A stretch of DNA of 64,000 nt from Lysobacterales bacterium (GCA_016718605.1 JADKCY010000003.1:1302001-1366000); one strand, 5' to 3'; counted from the first letter of the stretch, positions 26,207 to 35,544 are shown. Translations and numbers: made by a program. Notes: generated by a model from the sequence alone, not told the origin.

Positions 26207-26870
26207 GAAAAAACTCCCCGAAAGGACACGAAATAGCTGCGGCGAAGCCGCCGCAGCAGGAAATAAAGGCCACGATGGGTGCAGAAAATTCAACCACTCC
26301 GTTCGGGCAGTCTGCGCGGTCGCCCGAGACGGTTCAAGCACTGGTCGGGTTCGGTTCTGCTTTGCCTTGGACATCATCGTAGGGCGTTTTGGCGTGCTCA
26401 AAATTGCTGGCTGTCGGCCGCGCAACGCACGGTGATTTCCCGCCAGTTGCCAACAACAGAGCCAGCGCAGCCCTGCAACGAGATCGACGGTTGCTTGTTG
26501 CTGATGACCGGACGCACGATGGTGCAGAACAGACGCTGGCGCTTTGGATTGTCGTTCACCGCAGCAGCGAGGTCCGCCTGCAGCGCGAATCTGCCGACCC
26601 TGCCAACGAGCCAGAGCAGACTGCGGTGACCCTCGAAGTCGCCCGCCGATTCACACCGGTCGCGCTGGTCCCTATCAGCCGACGCAGGGTGCTCGGTTCC
26701 TAGGCATCTGTCCGTCCCGCAATCACCCTCATCACCGCTTCGGATCCATCTTGCCACGGCGCCTAACACGCTCAGGCAGTTCGGCTGGGATGTTACGATC
26801 GGGCACGATCACTCTGCGGACTGTCCATGCGCCTTGTCGACCCGCCCAGGATGCCGATCCCTAGCCCTCC
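26207..26870. other. Intergenic with only weak frames
   Basis: Overlapping frames exist on both strands (longest 26398-26769, minus) but none has a ribosome site or recognisable protein. A plus-strand stretch around 26560-26700 (VRLQRESADPANEPEQTAVTLE) looks mildly coding and could be a decayed gene. The promoters of the flanking divergent genes must lie here. Confidence 0.3.
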
Positions 26871-26885
26871 ATGCCGCAGGCGCAG

Positions 26886-28994
26886 ATGCGCATGAAGCTG
26901 CTCGCCGAACTTAAGCGCCGGAATGTCATCCGCATGGCGGGCTTGTATCTCGTCGCGGCATGGCTGGTCGTGCAGGTCGCCGGGACGCTGCTGCCGATGT
27001 TCGACGCGCCTGCGTGGATCGCCCGCAGCGTCGTGATTCTGCTGATCATCGGTTTTGTGCCGGCGCTGATGATCTCGTGGATCTTCGAGCTGACACCGGA
27101 GGGATTGCGGCGGGAGTCCGACCTGATCGAGGACCGCCGCGCTACGCCCGCCGGCCCACATCAGCTTCGAAGGGCCAGCGATTTGCAGCCCGAACGCAAG
27201 GTTCTGGATCGCCTGATCATCGTTATCCTGTCGTTGGCACTGGCGTTCTTCGCCATCGAACGGTGGATGCTGGCTTCGCCCACTGCTCCAACCGCGCGAC
27301 CGTCCGTGGCCACGAAGGGTTCGGAAGATCGCCAAAGTGACCTCGTCGCCGTATTGCCGTTTCGCAACCGCAGCAAACTCGTCGAGGATGCCTATTTCGC
27401 GGAAGGGGTACACGATGACCTGTTGACACAGCTCTCCAAGGTCGCCGGCTTCAAGGTGATCTCGCGGACGTCGATGATGCGTTACCTCGATTCCAAGCTG
27501 AGCATTCCCGAAATCGCGCGCGAACTCGGCGCGGCGGTAGTGCTGGAAGGGGCGGTACAACGGGCCGGCGACCAAGTGCGCATCACCGTGCAGCTGATCG
27601 ATGGTGTCAGTGATATCCACCTCTGGGCTGAAACATACGACCGTGCGCTGAGCACCAGCACAATGTTCTCGATCCAAGAGGACATCGCCCGAGCCGTCGC
27701 AGAGGCCATGCAGGTAGTGCTCAGCCCTGCAGAGGCCAGCGCCCTTCGGGACGGACCGACCAGCAACATCCAAGCCTATGACGCCTTCCTCCAGGGCAAG
27801 CTTCTCGCCGCGCTGGATCGCGCCACTCCCCAACGATTCAATGCCGCGCTGGCGCATTTCGACCGAGCGATCACCCTCGATCCGCGTTTCGTCGACGCCC
27901 ATGCTCGCAAGGCGCGTACGCTGCTGGCCAGTTATTGGTTCGCCTACGGCGATGCATCGCAGAGAGAGGCCGCCCGACTCAGCGTCGAGCGCGCGCAAAC
28001 GCTGGCGCCCGACGCCATCGAGACCCTGATGGCGGAGGCCTACCTTCACTACTGGGGTGAACTCGACTATGCGCAGGCCGAAGCGACGCTGCAACGGGTC
28101 CTCGAGCGCGCACCCGACTATGCCGAAGCGTGGTATGCGCGGGCCCTCGTCGCGCGCCGTGATGGCCGATTCGATGACTCGATCAACGCACTGAAGCGAT
28201 CTCTGGCCAACGATCCGGCCAACTCGGATACCTTGCTGGAACTGCGCAATACGCTCGCCACGGTCGGTCGCCGTCGCGAGTCCGTCGCGCTGGAACCGAG
28301 GCTCACCGCACTCGGGCTCGACGTCGCATCGCACAGCGCTGAGGTTGCCTTCAACGCCGCCAAGGTGGAAGCCGCGTGGGCGGCGCTGGATGGCCCGAAC
28401 GAGTTCTACGCCACCTTGCCGTTCCGCATCGCGTTGGCCAGCGGCAACGCCGAATGGATTGCCGCGGCGCTGTCGGAGAAATACTGGCCACAACGGCTAC
28501 GCGAGTTCCCTGACTACCCCGAAGTCTATTCATTGGCGCAAGCCGAAGCGGCGCTCGTGTTGGGGCAAACCAAGAAGGCAAGGCAGGAACTCCAGGCGAT
28601 CCAACAACGGCTCGCCGCACGCGAGGAACCGTATCCGGGCCGCTGGTCGTCCAGTGGCAACTACTTCTACTTTCCCTGCGACCTGCCCGGCATGCTGGGC
28701 GATCTGGAGGGAGTCCGCGCGGCGGAGCGGGACTATCGCGAGAACACACCGCGTGACCTTTGGTCAGAGGGCGGCGTGCGCGTGTCACTCGCCATCGCGT
28801 TTGCTCGTGCAGGTGATTCGGACGCCGCGCTTGATCATCTGGAAGCCGTCACTGCGCTGTTTGGACCCGTGACCTTCACCGGTCTTGAAATCAGCCCCGG
28901 CCTCGCCAGCCTGCGCCAGCATCCGCGCTATCTCGCGCTGGCCGAACAGCACCGGGCCTGGCAGGCACGCGAGTCAGTTCCCGCCGTGCGCTGA
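26886..28994 (+). CDS. Membrane-anchored TolB/FlgO-like TPR protein
   Basis: About 702 aa. The N-terminus MRMKLLAELKRRNVIRMAGLYLVAAWLVVQVAGTLL and a second helix (ARSVVILLIIGFVPALMISWIFEL) form a two-pass module, followed by a third helix (VLDRLIIVILSLALAFFAIE, about residues 105-125). Next is a TolB N-terminal-like domain (VAVLPFRNRSKLVEDAYFAEGVHDDLLTQLSKVAGFKVISRTS...GAVQRAGDQVRITVQLIDGVSDIHLWAETYDR) and TPR repeats to the C-terminus. The same family often follows adenylate-cyclase or wHTH domains; here no effector domain is attached. The exact ATG (26871, 26886 or 26892) is uncertain because no good ribosome site is seen. Confidence 0.7.
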   Translation: MRMKLLAELKRRNVIRMAGLYLVAAWLVVQVAGTLLPMFDAPAWIARSVVILLIIGFVPALMISWIFELTPEGLRRESDLIEDRRATPAGPHQLRRASDLQPERKVLDRLIIVILSLALAFFAIERWMLASPTAPTARPSVATKGSEDRQSDLVAVLPFRNRSKLVEDAYFAEGVHDDLLTQLSKVAGFKVISRTSMMRYLDSKLSIPEIARELGAAVVLEGAVQRAGDQVRITVQLIDGVSDIHLWAETYDRALSTSTMFSIQEDIARAVAEAMQVVLSPAEASALRDGPTSNIQAYDAFLQGKLLAALDRATPQRFNAALAHFDRAITLDPRFVDAHARKARTLLASYWFAYGDASQREAARLSVERAQTLAPDAIETLMAEAYLHYWGELDYAQAEATLQRVLERAPDYAEAWYARALVARRDGRFDDSINALKRSLANDPANSDTLLELRNTLATVGRRRESVALEPRLTALGLDVASHSAEVAFNAAKVEAAWAALDGPNEFYATLPFRIALASGNAEWIAAALSEKYWPQRLREFPDYPEVYSLAQAEAALVLGQTKKARQELQAIQQRLAAREEPYPGRWSSSGNYFYFPCDLPGMLGDLEGVRAAERDYRENTPRDLWSEGGVRVSLAIAFARAGDSDAALDHLEAVTALFGPVTFTGLEISPGLASLRQHPRYLALAEQHRAWQARESVPAVR

Positions 28995-29086
28995 GATCGA
29001 TGTGGTGACGCGGTTTCAACGTTCTTCGATTCGCAACATACCAACAGAAAGACCAACAATTTGCGCCGCTCCCCACGGCTTGGCGG

Positions 29087-29716
29087 TCAGCGTTTCGGCA
29101 TGGGTGGAACGAACCACGACAGCACGCGGAACACCCCGGCGAGGAAGGGCGTTCCGACTGCCCACAGGATGAAGGCACCCGGCGCGATCTCGCCGACGTG
29201 GATCATGCTGGCGATCACCAGGACAAGCATCAGCACGCCAGAAGGGAAGGCGAACGGGAACATGCTGGGCAGTCCTCGGACGATCTGGCCAACGGTCAGG
29301 CGTGGCGGTGGCGGCGCATCCGCTGCGTGCAGCTCTCCGGCGTCGTCTGACTCGATCGTGACCTCAATCGACACCTGACCCGACGCGCGGCTCTGCCTTG
29401 GCTCGGACGGTGGCGGGTACCGCACTGGTGGCGACGTGAGGGCTTCCAGTCCGACCATGCTCGGGCTTTGGGGCGCGCTTTGGCTGGGTCCGGCTTCCGT
29501 TCTGCGCGGCCCAAAGCCGCCGAAAAGGCGGTAGGGGTCGAGCGTTCGCAGTGCCGACGAATCGAACTGAATGCCGTGTTCCTCGGCCTCTGCCAGACCC
29601 CGCTCAATCATGGCGAAGTAGGCGAAGAAGGCTTCGCGGTTGCCTTCCTCCCGCGCTTGCTCGGCACGGTCAATCATGTCGTTGATCAGGCTTTCCAGGA
29701 CGAAGTGCGCATTCAC
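29087..29716 (-). CDS. Membrane protein of unknown function
   Basis: The best start is GTG at 29716, with GGAGGG seven bases upstream, giving VNAHFVLESLINDMIDRAEQAREEGNREAFFAYFAMIERGLAEAEEHGI: a helical cytosolic N-terminus. A Pro/Ser-rich linker follows. Two membrane helices are near the C-terminus (MFPFAFPSGVLMLVLVIASMI and PGAFILWAVGTPFLAGVFRVLSWFV). Longer starts reach 29851 but lack ribosome sites. No family recognised. It converges with the TPR gene. Confidence 0.55.
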   Translation of the reverse strand: MNAHFVLESLINDMIDRAEQAREEGNREAFFAYFAMIERGLAEAEEHGIQFDSSALRTLDPYRLFGGFGPRRTEAGPSQSAPQSPSMVGLEALTSPPVRYPPPSEPRQSRASGQVSIEVTIESDDAGELHAADAPPPPRLTVGQIVRGLPSMFPFAFPSGVLMLVLVIASMIHVGEIAPGAFILWAVGTPFLAGVFRVLSWFVPPMPKR

Positions 29717-30039
29717 GGTCAAACCCTCCACCGATTGTCGGCGCATTGTGCCTGCGGTAGGCTGCCCGCATCGTGCTGCAAAATCTCCCCGCAGTCGCTG
29801 AGGGTATCCTGATACCCAAAGGTTTCGTTGACGGGACAGGGAGTCCGTCAAGCACGATCAGGGGCGGACCAGGTGACGCCCCGCCTATCCCGAAGGGCGC
29901 CTCGCAATGAGTCGCCGTTTTTCAATGCTGCGGCTCGAATGACCGACGGATGCGGCTGACGGCAGCGTGATCCATGCGCCAGATGCGGGCGATGGCACAC
30001 ACCGCCGGGGTGCGCGGTCTCCACGACGCCAAGTGCCTC

Positions 30040-30222
30040 GCGAAGGCTTCTTCGGCCTGCTCAAGCGCGAGCGCGAACGTACCCGACACTCGATGCGGCA
30101 AGAGCGGATGTGTTCGAATATATCGAGCGGTTCGATAACCGCCGAATGCGGCGAAGGATCGCCAGACAGGATTTGAAGTTTTCCATCCTTTCACAACCGT
30201 CCGTGGTCTCGGGGTAGAACCC
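30040..30222 (+). pseudogene. Relic of the IS3 element: orfB 3' end plus terminal repeat
   Basis: The stretch reads EGFFGLLKRERE and then, after a deletion of about 10 bases that shifts frame, aligns almost base for base with the last 180 bp of the IS at 81-1302 (CCCGACACTCGATGCGGCAA, TCGAATATATCGAGCGG, GACAGGATTTGAAGTTTTCC). It ends at the terminal repeat CGGGGTAGAACC at 30222. The rest of the element is missing. It is a clear footprint of a second, lost copy, in opposite orientation to the intact one. Confidence 0.9.
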
Positions 30223-30291
30223 GTTTATGCACGTGCGGCATCGCCTTCACCAGTAGTCGAGAACAATGCCTCTGCAGTCCGTTCAAGTTGA

Positions 30292-30603
30292 CGTTTTCAG
30301 GCATCGCAACCCAGCGAGGCGGTGCCTTTCGGCGCCATCTCAGCTGACATGTTCTACGAGCCTAGCTACGACAAGGTGTTGCGACAGATGGTCGAATGGG
30401 TTGTGACACATGAGGGAACGGTATTGGATGCGGTTCTGGCACGACGCAACGCGCGGATTCATGGATTCCAACGAACGGGTAGCCGGATTCAAGAACGAAT
30501 CGAGAACTTCGCGCAACAGCTGTTCAAAGCCACCGAGGAACCCGGCGGGACCTTCTATTGGCCTCGTGAGCTTGAGCCGTACGAGGAAATATCTTTCCTT
30601 TGA
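30292..30603 (+). pseudogene. C-terminal fragment of a DUF3320-type helicase
   Basis: The frame reads ADMFYEPSYDKVLRQMVEWVVTHEG, then TVLDAVLARRNARIHGFQRTGSRIQERIENFAQ, ending FYWPRELEPYEEISFL. This matches the pattern of DUF3320, a helical domain at the end of very large DUF4011/AAA helicase-Vsr nuclease proteins (FY-x-x-x-Y...VV-x-x-E-G-P...ARR-x-A-x-x-H-G-x-x-R-T-G-x-x-I...F-W-P). An in-frame TGA sits at 30289 and the helicase body is absent, so only the tail survives. A GTG at 30322 could still be used. Such helicases belong to antiviral systems (Hhe-like). Confidence 0.65.
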
Positions 30604-30655
30604 GCGCCAGCAAATGGCTGCCAAGCAGCAGTGTCATCCAGGGAGGGAATAAAGA

Positions 30656-31534
30656 ATGGCGAGACGCAAAAAAACCAGCACGGCTGACGACCTGCTGGAA
30701 TTTGTGGCAATGCTGCCCTGGTGGGCCGGCGTGCTGCTGGCGCTGGTGAGCTACTTCGTGCTTCACCACATCGCATCTCAACCGGTGGTGGCGCACACGC
30801 AGCCCGGTCAAATGGGCGCGATGGTCACTCAGTCTATCTGGAAATCGCTGGCCACTGTTGGCCAGTACTTCGTTCCTTTCATTTGCTTGCTGGGTGCGGT
30901 CACGTCTGCCTGGCGGCGCCGAGAGCGAAAGAACCTGGTGGGTGATGTGGCCAGGAGCCAGGCGACCGACGCGCTCGATGGCATGAGCTGGCGCGAGTTC
31001 GAAATGCTGGTGGGGGAAGGCTTTCGGTTGCAGGGCTACCAGGTGGTGGAAACCGGGGGCGCTGGTGCGGACGGCGGCGTGGACCTCGTGCTCACCAAGC
31101 CGGGCAAGAGCGGCGGCGAAAAGTTTCTCGTGCAGTGCAAGCAGTGGCGCGCCTACAAGGTGGGCGTGGACGTGGTGCGCGAGCTGTACGGGGTGATGGC
31201 TGCAAAGGGCGCCACCGGCGGGTTCGTGGTGACCTCGGGGCGGTTCACCGAGGAGGCGATCAGCTTTGCCAGCGGCCGCAACGTGACACTGGTTGATGGG
31301 CCGAAACTGCACGGGCTGCTGCGGCAAGCCCAGGCGGGAGCCGAGCGCTCGCCTGCTCAGAAGCCTGCTGTGTCGGTGGGTCACGCCCCAGCTTCATCCG
31401 CTCAGGCGCTGGCTTGTCCTCTGTGCGCGAAGCCGATGGTTCGGCGCACTGCCAAACGCGGTGCCAACGCTGGCAATGAGTTCTGGGGCTGCACCGGTTA
31501 CCCGGCCTGCCGTGGCACGCGCCCGATCAACTGA
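30656..31534 (+). CDS. Mrr-like restriction endonuclease with membrane anchor and zinc finger
   Basis: 292 aa with GGGAGG eight bases before the ATG. Two membrane helices (LLEFVAMLPWWAGVLLALVSYFVLHHIA and SIWKSLATVGQYFVPFICLLGAV) precede a PD-(D/E)xK Mrr_cat domain (MSWREFEMLVGEGFRLQGYQVVETGGAGADGGVDLVLTKPGKSGGEKFLVQCKQWRAYKVGVDVVRELYGVM; catalytic D of GGVDLVL and QCK of the second strand at about residues 140-165). A topoisomerase-type C4 zinc finger closes the protein (CPLCAKPMVRRTAKRG...FWGCTGYPACRGTRPI). It likely cleaves foreign or modified DNA at the membrane. The helicase gene follows after 14 bases, so they form an operon. Confidence 0.85.
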   Translation: MARRKKTSTADDLLEFVAMLPWWAGVLLALVSYFVLHHIASQPVVAHTQPGQMGAMVTQSIWKSLATVGQYFVPFICLLGAVTSAWRRRERKNLVGDVARSQATDALDGMSWREFEMLVGEGFRLQGYQVVETGGAGADGGVDLVLTKPGKSGGEKFLVQCKQWRAYKVGVDVVRELYGVMAAKGATGGFVVTSGRFTEEAISFASGRNVTLVDGPKLHGLLRQAQAGAERSPAQKPAVSVGHAPASSAQALACPLCAKPMVRRTAKRGANAGNEFWGCTGYPACRGTRPIN

Positions 31535-31548
31535 TACCAAGGACAACG

Positions 31549-34500
31549 ATGGCATTGCCCGATGGCCTATATGACCTGTTGTTGACCGAGGGGCTGGCCC
31601 GCTCGCTGGCCACCCTCGACCCGTCACGGGCCGATGTCTCGGCGCTCAAGGGCGGAGCAGCCGAGTTCCTGGCCGACGTCATCACCCGCCAGCTATCGAC
31701 CATCCTCGACGATGTGTCTGGCGACGAGGCCGAGAAAGCGAAGCGACAACTCGAACTGGTGAATGGCCTGCTGGTGATGCTGCGTCAGCGGCTCGCAGGG
31801 AGCAGCGCGGACGGTACCTCTGCGGCCGGCGAAGTGGTGGACCTGGTGGCGCCGCCGTTGCGGGTCCTCAGGGCCGTGCAGCGCGACCAGCAGTTCCCAG
31901 TGTCGCCAGAGATTGGGCTGGGCGTTCCCTGGCTGTTCACGGCCGGCAAAGGCTCGCCTTCGCTGCTGCACGAGATTCGTCGCGAGCTGGCATCGAGCGA
32001 TCAGGTGGACATACTGGTCAGCTTCATCACCGTCTCTGGCGTACGCAAGCTGCAGGATGTGCTGCAGCAGGTCACGGCCAAGGGTGCGCAGCAAGATGGG
32101 CAGGCGCCACCGAAGACACGCCTGCGCATCCTCACCACCACGTACACCGGTGCGACCGAGGCACGTGCGTTGGACGAGCTGGCGCGACTGCCGGGGTGTG
32201 AGGTCCGCGTGTCGCTGGATGGCCGACGCACCCGTCTGCATGCCAAGGCCTGGCTGTTCCAGCGCAAGACCGGTTTTGGTTCGGCGTATGTCGGCAGCGC
32301 CAACCTCTCGGGTGCCGCGCTGACCGGCGGGCTGGAGTGGACGGTCAAGCTGACCCAGCGCGCGCAAGAGGCGCTGTTCGCACGCGCGGTGGCTCACTTC
32401 GAGACGCTGTGGGCGGACAGTGAGTTTCAGAGCTACGACCCGGACAACGTCGAACACCGGCAGGCACTGGCGGCGGCGCTGGGTCGCGAGTCGTTCGGCG
32501 GCGAGCCCTCTGCCCCGATCAGCTTTTTCGACCTGCAGCCCAAGACCTACCAGCAGGAAATGCTGGAGCAGTTGAGCACCGAGCGCGCCCACGGTCGAAA
32601 CCGAAACCTGTTGGTGGCGGCCACCGGCACGGGCAAGACGGTGGTGGCCGCGTTCGACTACCGGAACACCTGCCGCATCGAGGGTGGGCGCCCTCGCCTG
32701 CTGTTTGTGGCCCACCGGGAGGAAATCCTGCGCCAGGCCATGCGCACCTACCGCGAGGTGCTGCGCGATCCCGAGTTCGGCGATCTGCTCACGGGGAGCC
32801 ACCAACCCGAACGCTGGGACCACCTGTTCGCCACCATCGACAGCGTGGCCAGCCGCGATCTGGTAGCCACCGTCGGCGCCGACCACTGGCACACGGTGGT
32901 GGTGGATGAGTGCCACCGCCTGGCGGCCGATCGGTTTGATGCATTTGCCAATGCCGTTCGCCCCTGTGTATTGCTCGGGTTGACGGCGACGCCTGAGCGC
33001 AGCGATGGACAACCCATCGCGCCGTATTTCGATTCGCGGCCAGATGGCAGTCCAGCAGTCGAATTGCGTCTGTGGCATGCGCTGGACCTGCAGTTGCTGG
33101 CGCCGTTCGAGTACTACGCCTGCGACGACGGCACCGACTTTTCGGAAGTGCCATGGGACCGGCCGGGCGAACGCGAGGCGGTGGACAACCTGGTCACCGG
33201 CAACGACGTGCGCGCCAAGCTGGTCATCAAGGAATGGCGCCGTTTGGCGTCCAATGCGCGGCAGTCGCGAGCCATTGTTTTCTGTGTGTCGGTGGCGCAC
33301 GCCGAGTTCATGACCGATTGGCTCAACCGCGCGGGTCTGCCGGCGGCCTGCGTGGTTGGCACGACAGCATCAGAAGAACGGCGCCGAGCACCACAGCGCT
33401 TAACCAGCGGTGAGTTATGCGCGCTGGTCACAGTGGACCTCTACAACGAGGGCATCGACTTGCCGATGGTGGACACGCTGTTGCTGCTGCGCCCCACTCA
33501 GAGCCCGGTGCTGTTCCAGCAACAGATCGGTCGCGGCCTGCGTTTGGCCCCCGGCAAGGAGAGTTGCCTGGTGCTCGACTTCGTCGGACAGCATCGCGCC
33601 GAGTTCCGGTTCGACCGCCTGTTGTCGAGCCTCACCGGCTTGTCGCGTCGCGAACTGGTGGATGGCGTTGAGAACGGCTTCGGCAGCTTGCCGCCCGGTT
33701 GCCACATCCACCTGCAGCGCCAGACGCGAGAACAGGTGCTGCAAGGCCTGCGATCCCTGACGTCCCAGAACTGGCGCCGTTTGAAGACCGAGCTGCAGAC
33801 CTATGCGGCGCTGCGTGGCCGATCGTCGATTCAACTGGCCGACTTCCTGCACGACCAGGCACTGGAGCTGGAAGACATCTACCGCACCGGTACCGGACAA
33901 GGTCGTAGCGGCTGGACATCGCTCAAGCGCGATGCAGGACTGATCGTCGCAGAGCCCGTACCTGAAGAGGACTACTTCAGCCGCCGCTTTGGTGACCTGC
34001 TGCATGTGGATGATCCGCGCCGTCTCGACGTAATGACGGCTGTGGGTTCGCGCCAAGGGAGTTCACCAGCACTCAATGCAGAGGACGCGCTGGGCGTGCA
34101 GATGCTGGCCTATCAGATCGATGGACGCCACGAGCAAGCAGCGGGGCATGAAGCCTTCCTGGAGCGCATGGAGGCTCACCCAGCCATCGCGGCCGAGCTG
34201 GTGGAGCTGTCTGCCCTTCTGCAGGCCCGCAGCACCTTGGGCGCGCATCCGGTACCCGGTCTCGACGACACACCCTTGTGCCTGCATGCGGGTTATGGGG
34301 CTCGTGAAATTCTCACTGCGGTGGGCTGGCTGACCGCGTCGCGCCGCGTGCCGTTCCAGGCCGGCACCTTGTCGTTGCTCAGCCGCCAGACCGAACTGCT
34401 GTTCGTTACGCTCGACAAGAGCGAGGGCTACCACGACCGCATCGCGTATCACGACTACGCGATCAGCGCCGAGCGCTTTCACTGGCAATCCCAGAACAGC

Positions 34501-34725
34501 GCGGGACCGGACACGCCTGGCGGTCGGCGCTATCTCGAAAGCGCGACCAATGGATGGCAGTTCCAGCTCTTCGTGAGACCGCGCAAGGGCGAGGCCTACC
34601 GTGCCTGCGGCCCGGTCACGCTGGAATCGGCCGAGGGCAACCGCCCGATGAGCATCGTCTGGCGGTTGCAGACACCGCTGCCGGCGCGGCTATTCCGAGA
34701 GTTCAGTGTGCTGCGCGGTGTGTAG
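31549..34725 (+). CDS. PLD-nuclease/DEAD-box helicase/DUF3427 defence-type protein
   Basis: 1058 aa. A phospholipase-D-like nuclease domain comes first (RTRLHAKAWLFQRKTGFGSAYVGSANLSGAAL, HxK motif at about residue 226). Then an SF2 helicase core: Walker A AATGTGKTVVAAF (about 361), DECH box VVVDECHRL (about 451), motif III GLTATPERSDG, motif VI QQIGRGLRLAPGKES. The C-terminal part contains a DUF3427-like beta domain (ILTAVGWLTASRR...FVTLDKSEGYHDRIAYHDYAISAERFHWQSQNSAGPDTPGGRRYLE). This domain string occurs in restriction and defence islands. It is probably co-transcribed with the Mrr-like nuclease. Confidence 0.88.
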   Translation: MALPDGLYDLLLTEGLARSLATLDPSRADVSALKGGAAEFLADVITRQLSTILDDVSGDEAEKAKRQLELVNGLLVMLRQRLAGSSADGTSAAGEVVDLVAPPLRVLRAVQRDQQFPVSPEIGLGVPWLFTAGKGSPSLLHEIRRELASSDQVDILVSFITVSGVRKLQDVLQQVTAKGAQQDGQAPPKTRLRILTTTYTGATEARALDELARLPGCEVRVSLDGRRTRLHAKAWLFQRKTGFGSAYVGSANLSGAALTGGLEWTVKLTQRAQEALFARAVAHFETLWADSEFQSYDPDNVEHRQALAAALGRESFGGEPSAPISFFDLQPKTYQQEMLEQLSTERAHGRNRNLLVAATGTGKTVVAAFDYRNTCRIEGGRPRLLFVAHREEILRQAMRTYREVLRDPEFGDLLTGSHQPERWDHLFATIDSVASRDLVATVGADHWHTVVVDECHRLAADRFDAFANAVRPCVLLGLTATPERSDGQPIAPYFDSRPDGSPAVELRLWHALDLQLLAPFEYYACDDGTDFSEVPWDRPGEREAVDNLVTGNDVRAKLVIKEWRRLASNARQSRAIVFCVSVAHAEFMTDWLNRAGLPAACVVGTTASEERRRAPQRLTSGELCALVTVDLYNEGIDLPMVDTLLLLRPTQSPVLFQQQIGRGLRLAPGKESCLVLDFVGQHRAEFRFDRLLSSLTGLSRRELVDGVENGFGSLPPGCHIHLQRQTREQVLQGLRSLTSQNWRRLKTELQTYAALRGRSSIQLADFLHDQALELEDIYRTGTGQGRSGWTSLKRDAGLIVAEPVPEEDYFSRRFGDLLHVDDPRRLDVMTAVGSRQGSSPALNAEDALGVQMLAYQIDGRHEQAAGHEAFLERMEAHPAIAAELVELSALLQARSTLGAHPVPGLDDTPLCLHAGYGAREILTAVGWLTASRRVPFQAGTLSLLSRQTELLFVTLDKSEGYHDRIAYHDYAISAERFHWQSQNSAGPDTPGGRRYLESATNGWQFQLFVRPRKGEAYRACGPVTLESAEGNRPMSIVWRLQTPLPARLFREFSVLRGV

Positions 34726-34767
34726 TGACAGGGTAGAGTTCTTCCATCGCACGATCTGGACTTCGAC

Positions 34768-35031
34768 ATGTACGATGAACACGACCTCATTGATTCCCCA
34801 CTGAACCAGACCTACACGGCCGATGGGCGTTCGGTCGAAATCCACATCTACCGCATGCCGAACACCGGCTGGACGCTTGAGGTGGTGGATGACCTGAACA
34901 ACTCCACGGTATGGGACGGGGAGTTCGCGACGGACCAGGAAGCACTGGACACGGCCATGGCCGAGATCAACGCAGAAGGCATTGACGCCTTCATCGCAAG
35001 TCCGAGTCCGCCGGACCAACCCACGCACTGA
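34768..35031 (+). CDS. Small acidic hypothetical protein (87 aa)
   Basis: MYDEHDLIDSPLNQTYTADGRSVEIHIYRMPNTGWTLEVVDDLNNSTVWDGEFATDQEALDTAMAEI: a coherent beta-beta-beta-alpha-like small domain, strongly acidic. It begins 42 bases after the helicase gene and on the same strand, so it may belong to that operon. The ribosome site is weak. It could be an accessory subunit or a DNA-mimic-like inhibitor, but nothing in the sequence proves either. Confidence 0.55.
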   Translation: MYDEHDLIDSPLNQTYTADGRSVEIHIYRMPNTGWTLEVVDDLNNSTVWDGEFATDQEALDTAMAEINAEGIDAFIASPSPPDQPTH

Positions 35032-35286
35032 ACAGGAACGGGCAAGACGTTGCCGTTCGTCAGCGAAGTGAAGTCGATGGCGCCAAGCCACACAAGCAAC
35101 GGCTTATCGTTGCTTGACCATCACAAAACCAAGACTCGAGAAGTCGCAACCGCCGGGATGGTGATTCCTGTCGTCGTGGGCGTTTTCTGGTCTGTTGAAG
35201 AACCCACAGCGCTGCCGCTGTTTACCCCACGGACTCCGGAAAGAAAAACGGGTTAGCTCATTCCTGATCTTCCCCGTTGATTTTAT

Positions 35287-35324
35287 TGGTCGGCGTGGCG
35301 GGATTCGAACTCGAGACCCCTTGC
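35287..35324 (-). tRNA. tRNA 3' fragment (tRNA-Pro-like), probable attachment site
   Basis: On the minus strand GCAAGGGGTC, TCGAG, TTCGAAT, CCCGC, CACGCCG, A, CCA read as the variable loop, T arm, acceptor 3' strand, discriminator and CCA of a tRNA. The acceptor half (partner CGGCGTG) fits tRNA-Pro. There is no 5' half, and the T-stem has two mismatches. Such 3' pieces are left by integrases that use tRNA genes. Isotype and role are inferred. Confidence 0.55.
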
Positions 35325-35503
35325 ACCCCATCCAAGGTAAGCAAGGTGGCCTTGCCACGTATCAGGCATCCCAACTGCAATGGTGGGATCGGCATCCAGC
35401 TCTTGGCGTGCATTAGACCCACCTGATTGTAGAGCCTGCAGTAGTGTCCGAGGCCATCCGAAAAGGCGTCGAGGCCCTCGATCGCAACGTCGTAGTCAAA
35501 TCC

Positions 35504-35544
35504 GTGCCCATCCCGTGCCCACATTTTGGGCACGGAATGGGCAC
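35504..35544. repeat. GTGCCCA-rich inverted repeat near the tRNA fragment
   Basis: An 18-base arm, GTGCCCATCCCGTGCCCA, is followed after 5 bases by TGGGCACGGAATGGGCAC, which pairs at 17 of 18 positions. A further TGGGCACGG lies at 35550. Clusters of such short repeats are found next to integrase genes as arm-type binding sites. No integrase gene is left here. Confidence 0.6.

Noticed and set aside
24290..26236. A 648-codon plus-strand frame opposite the beta-propeller gene
   Set aside because: The repeating S-x-D-G-G-x-x-W units on the minus strand are unmistakable coding; the plus frame is a mirror effect of high GC.
26793..28493. A 566-codon minus-strand frame opposite the TolB/TPR gene
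   Set aside because: The plus strand has membrane helices and TPRs in order; the minus frame is arginine/glutamine-rich without motifs.
31693..33300. A 535-codon minus-strand frame opposite the PLD-helicase
   Set aside because: Overlaps helicase motifs on the plus strand; composition is that of a shadow.
35195..35416. A 73-codon frame containing GRRGGIRTRDP
   Set aside because: This is the translation of the tRNA 3' fragment, a well-known artefact, not a protein.
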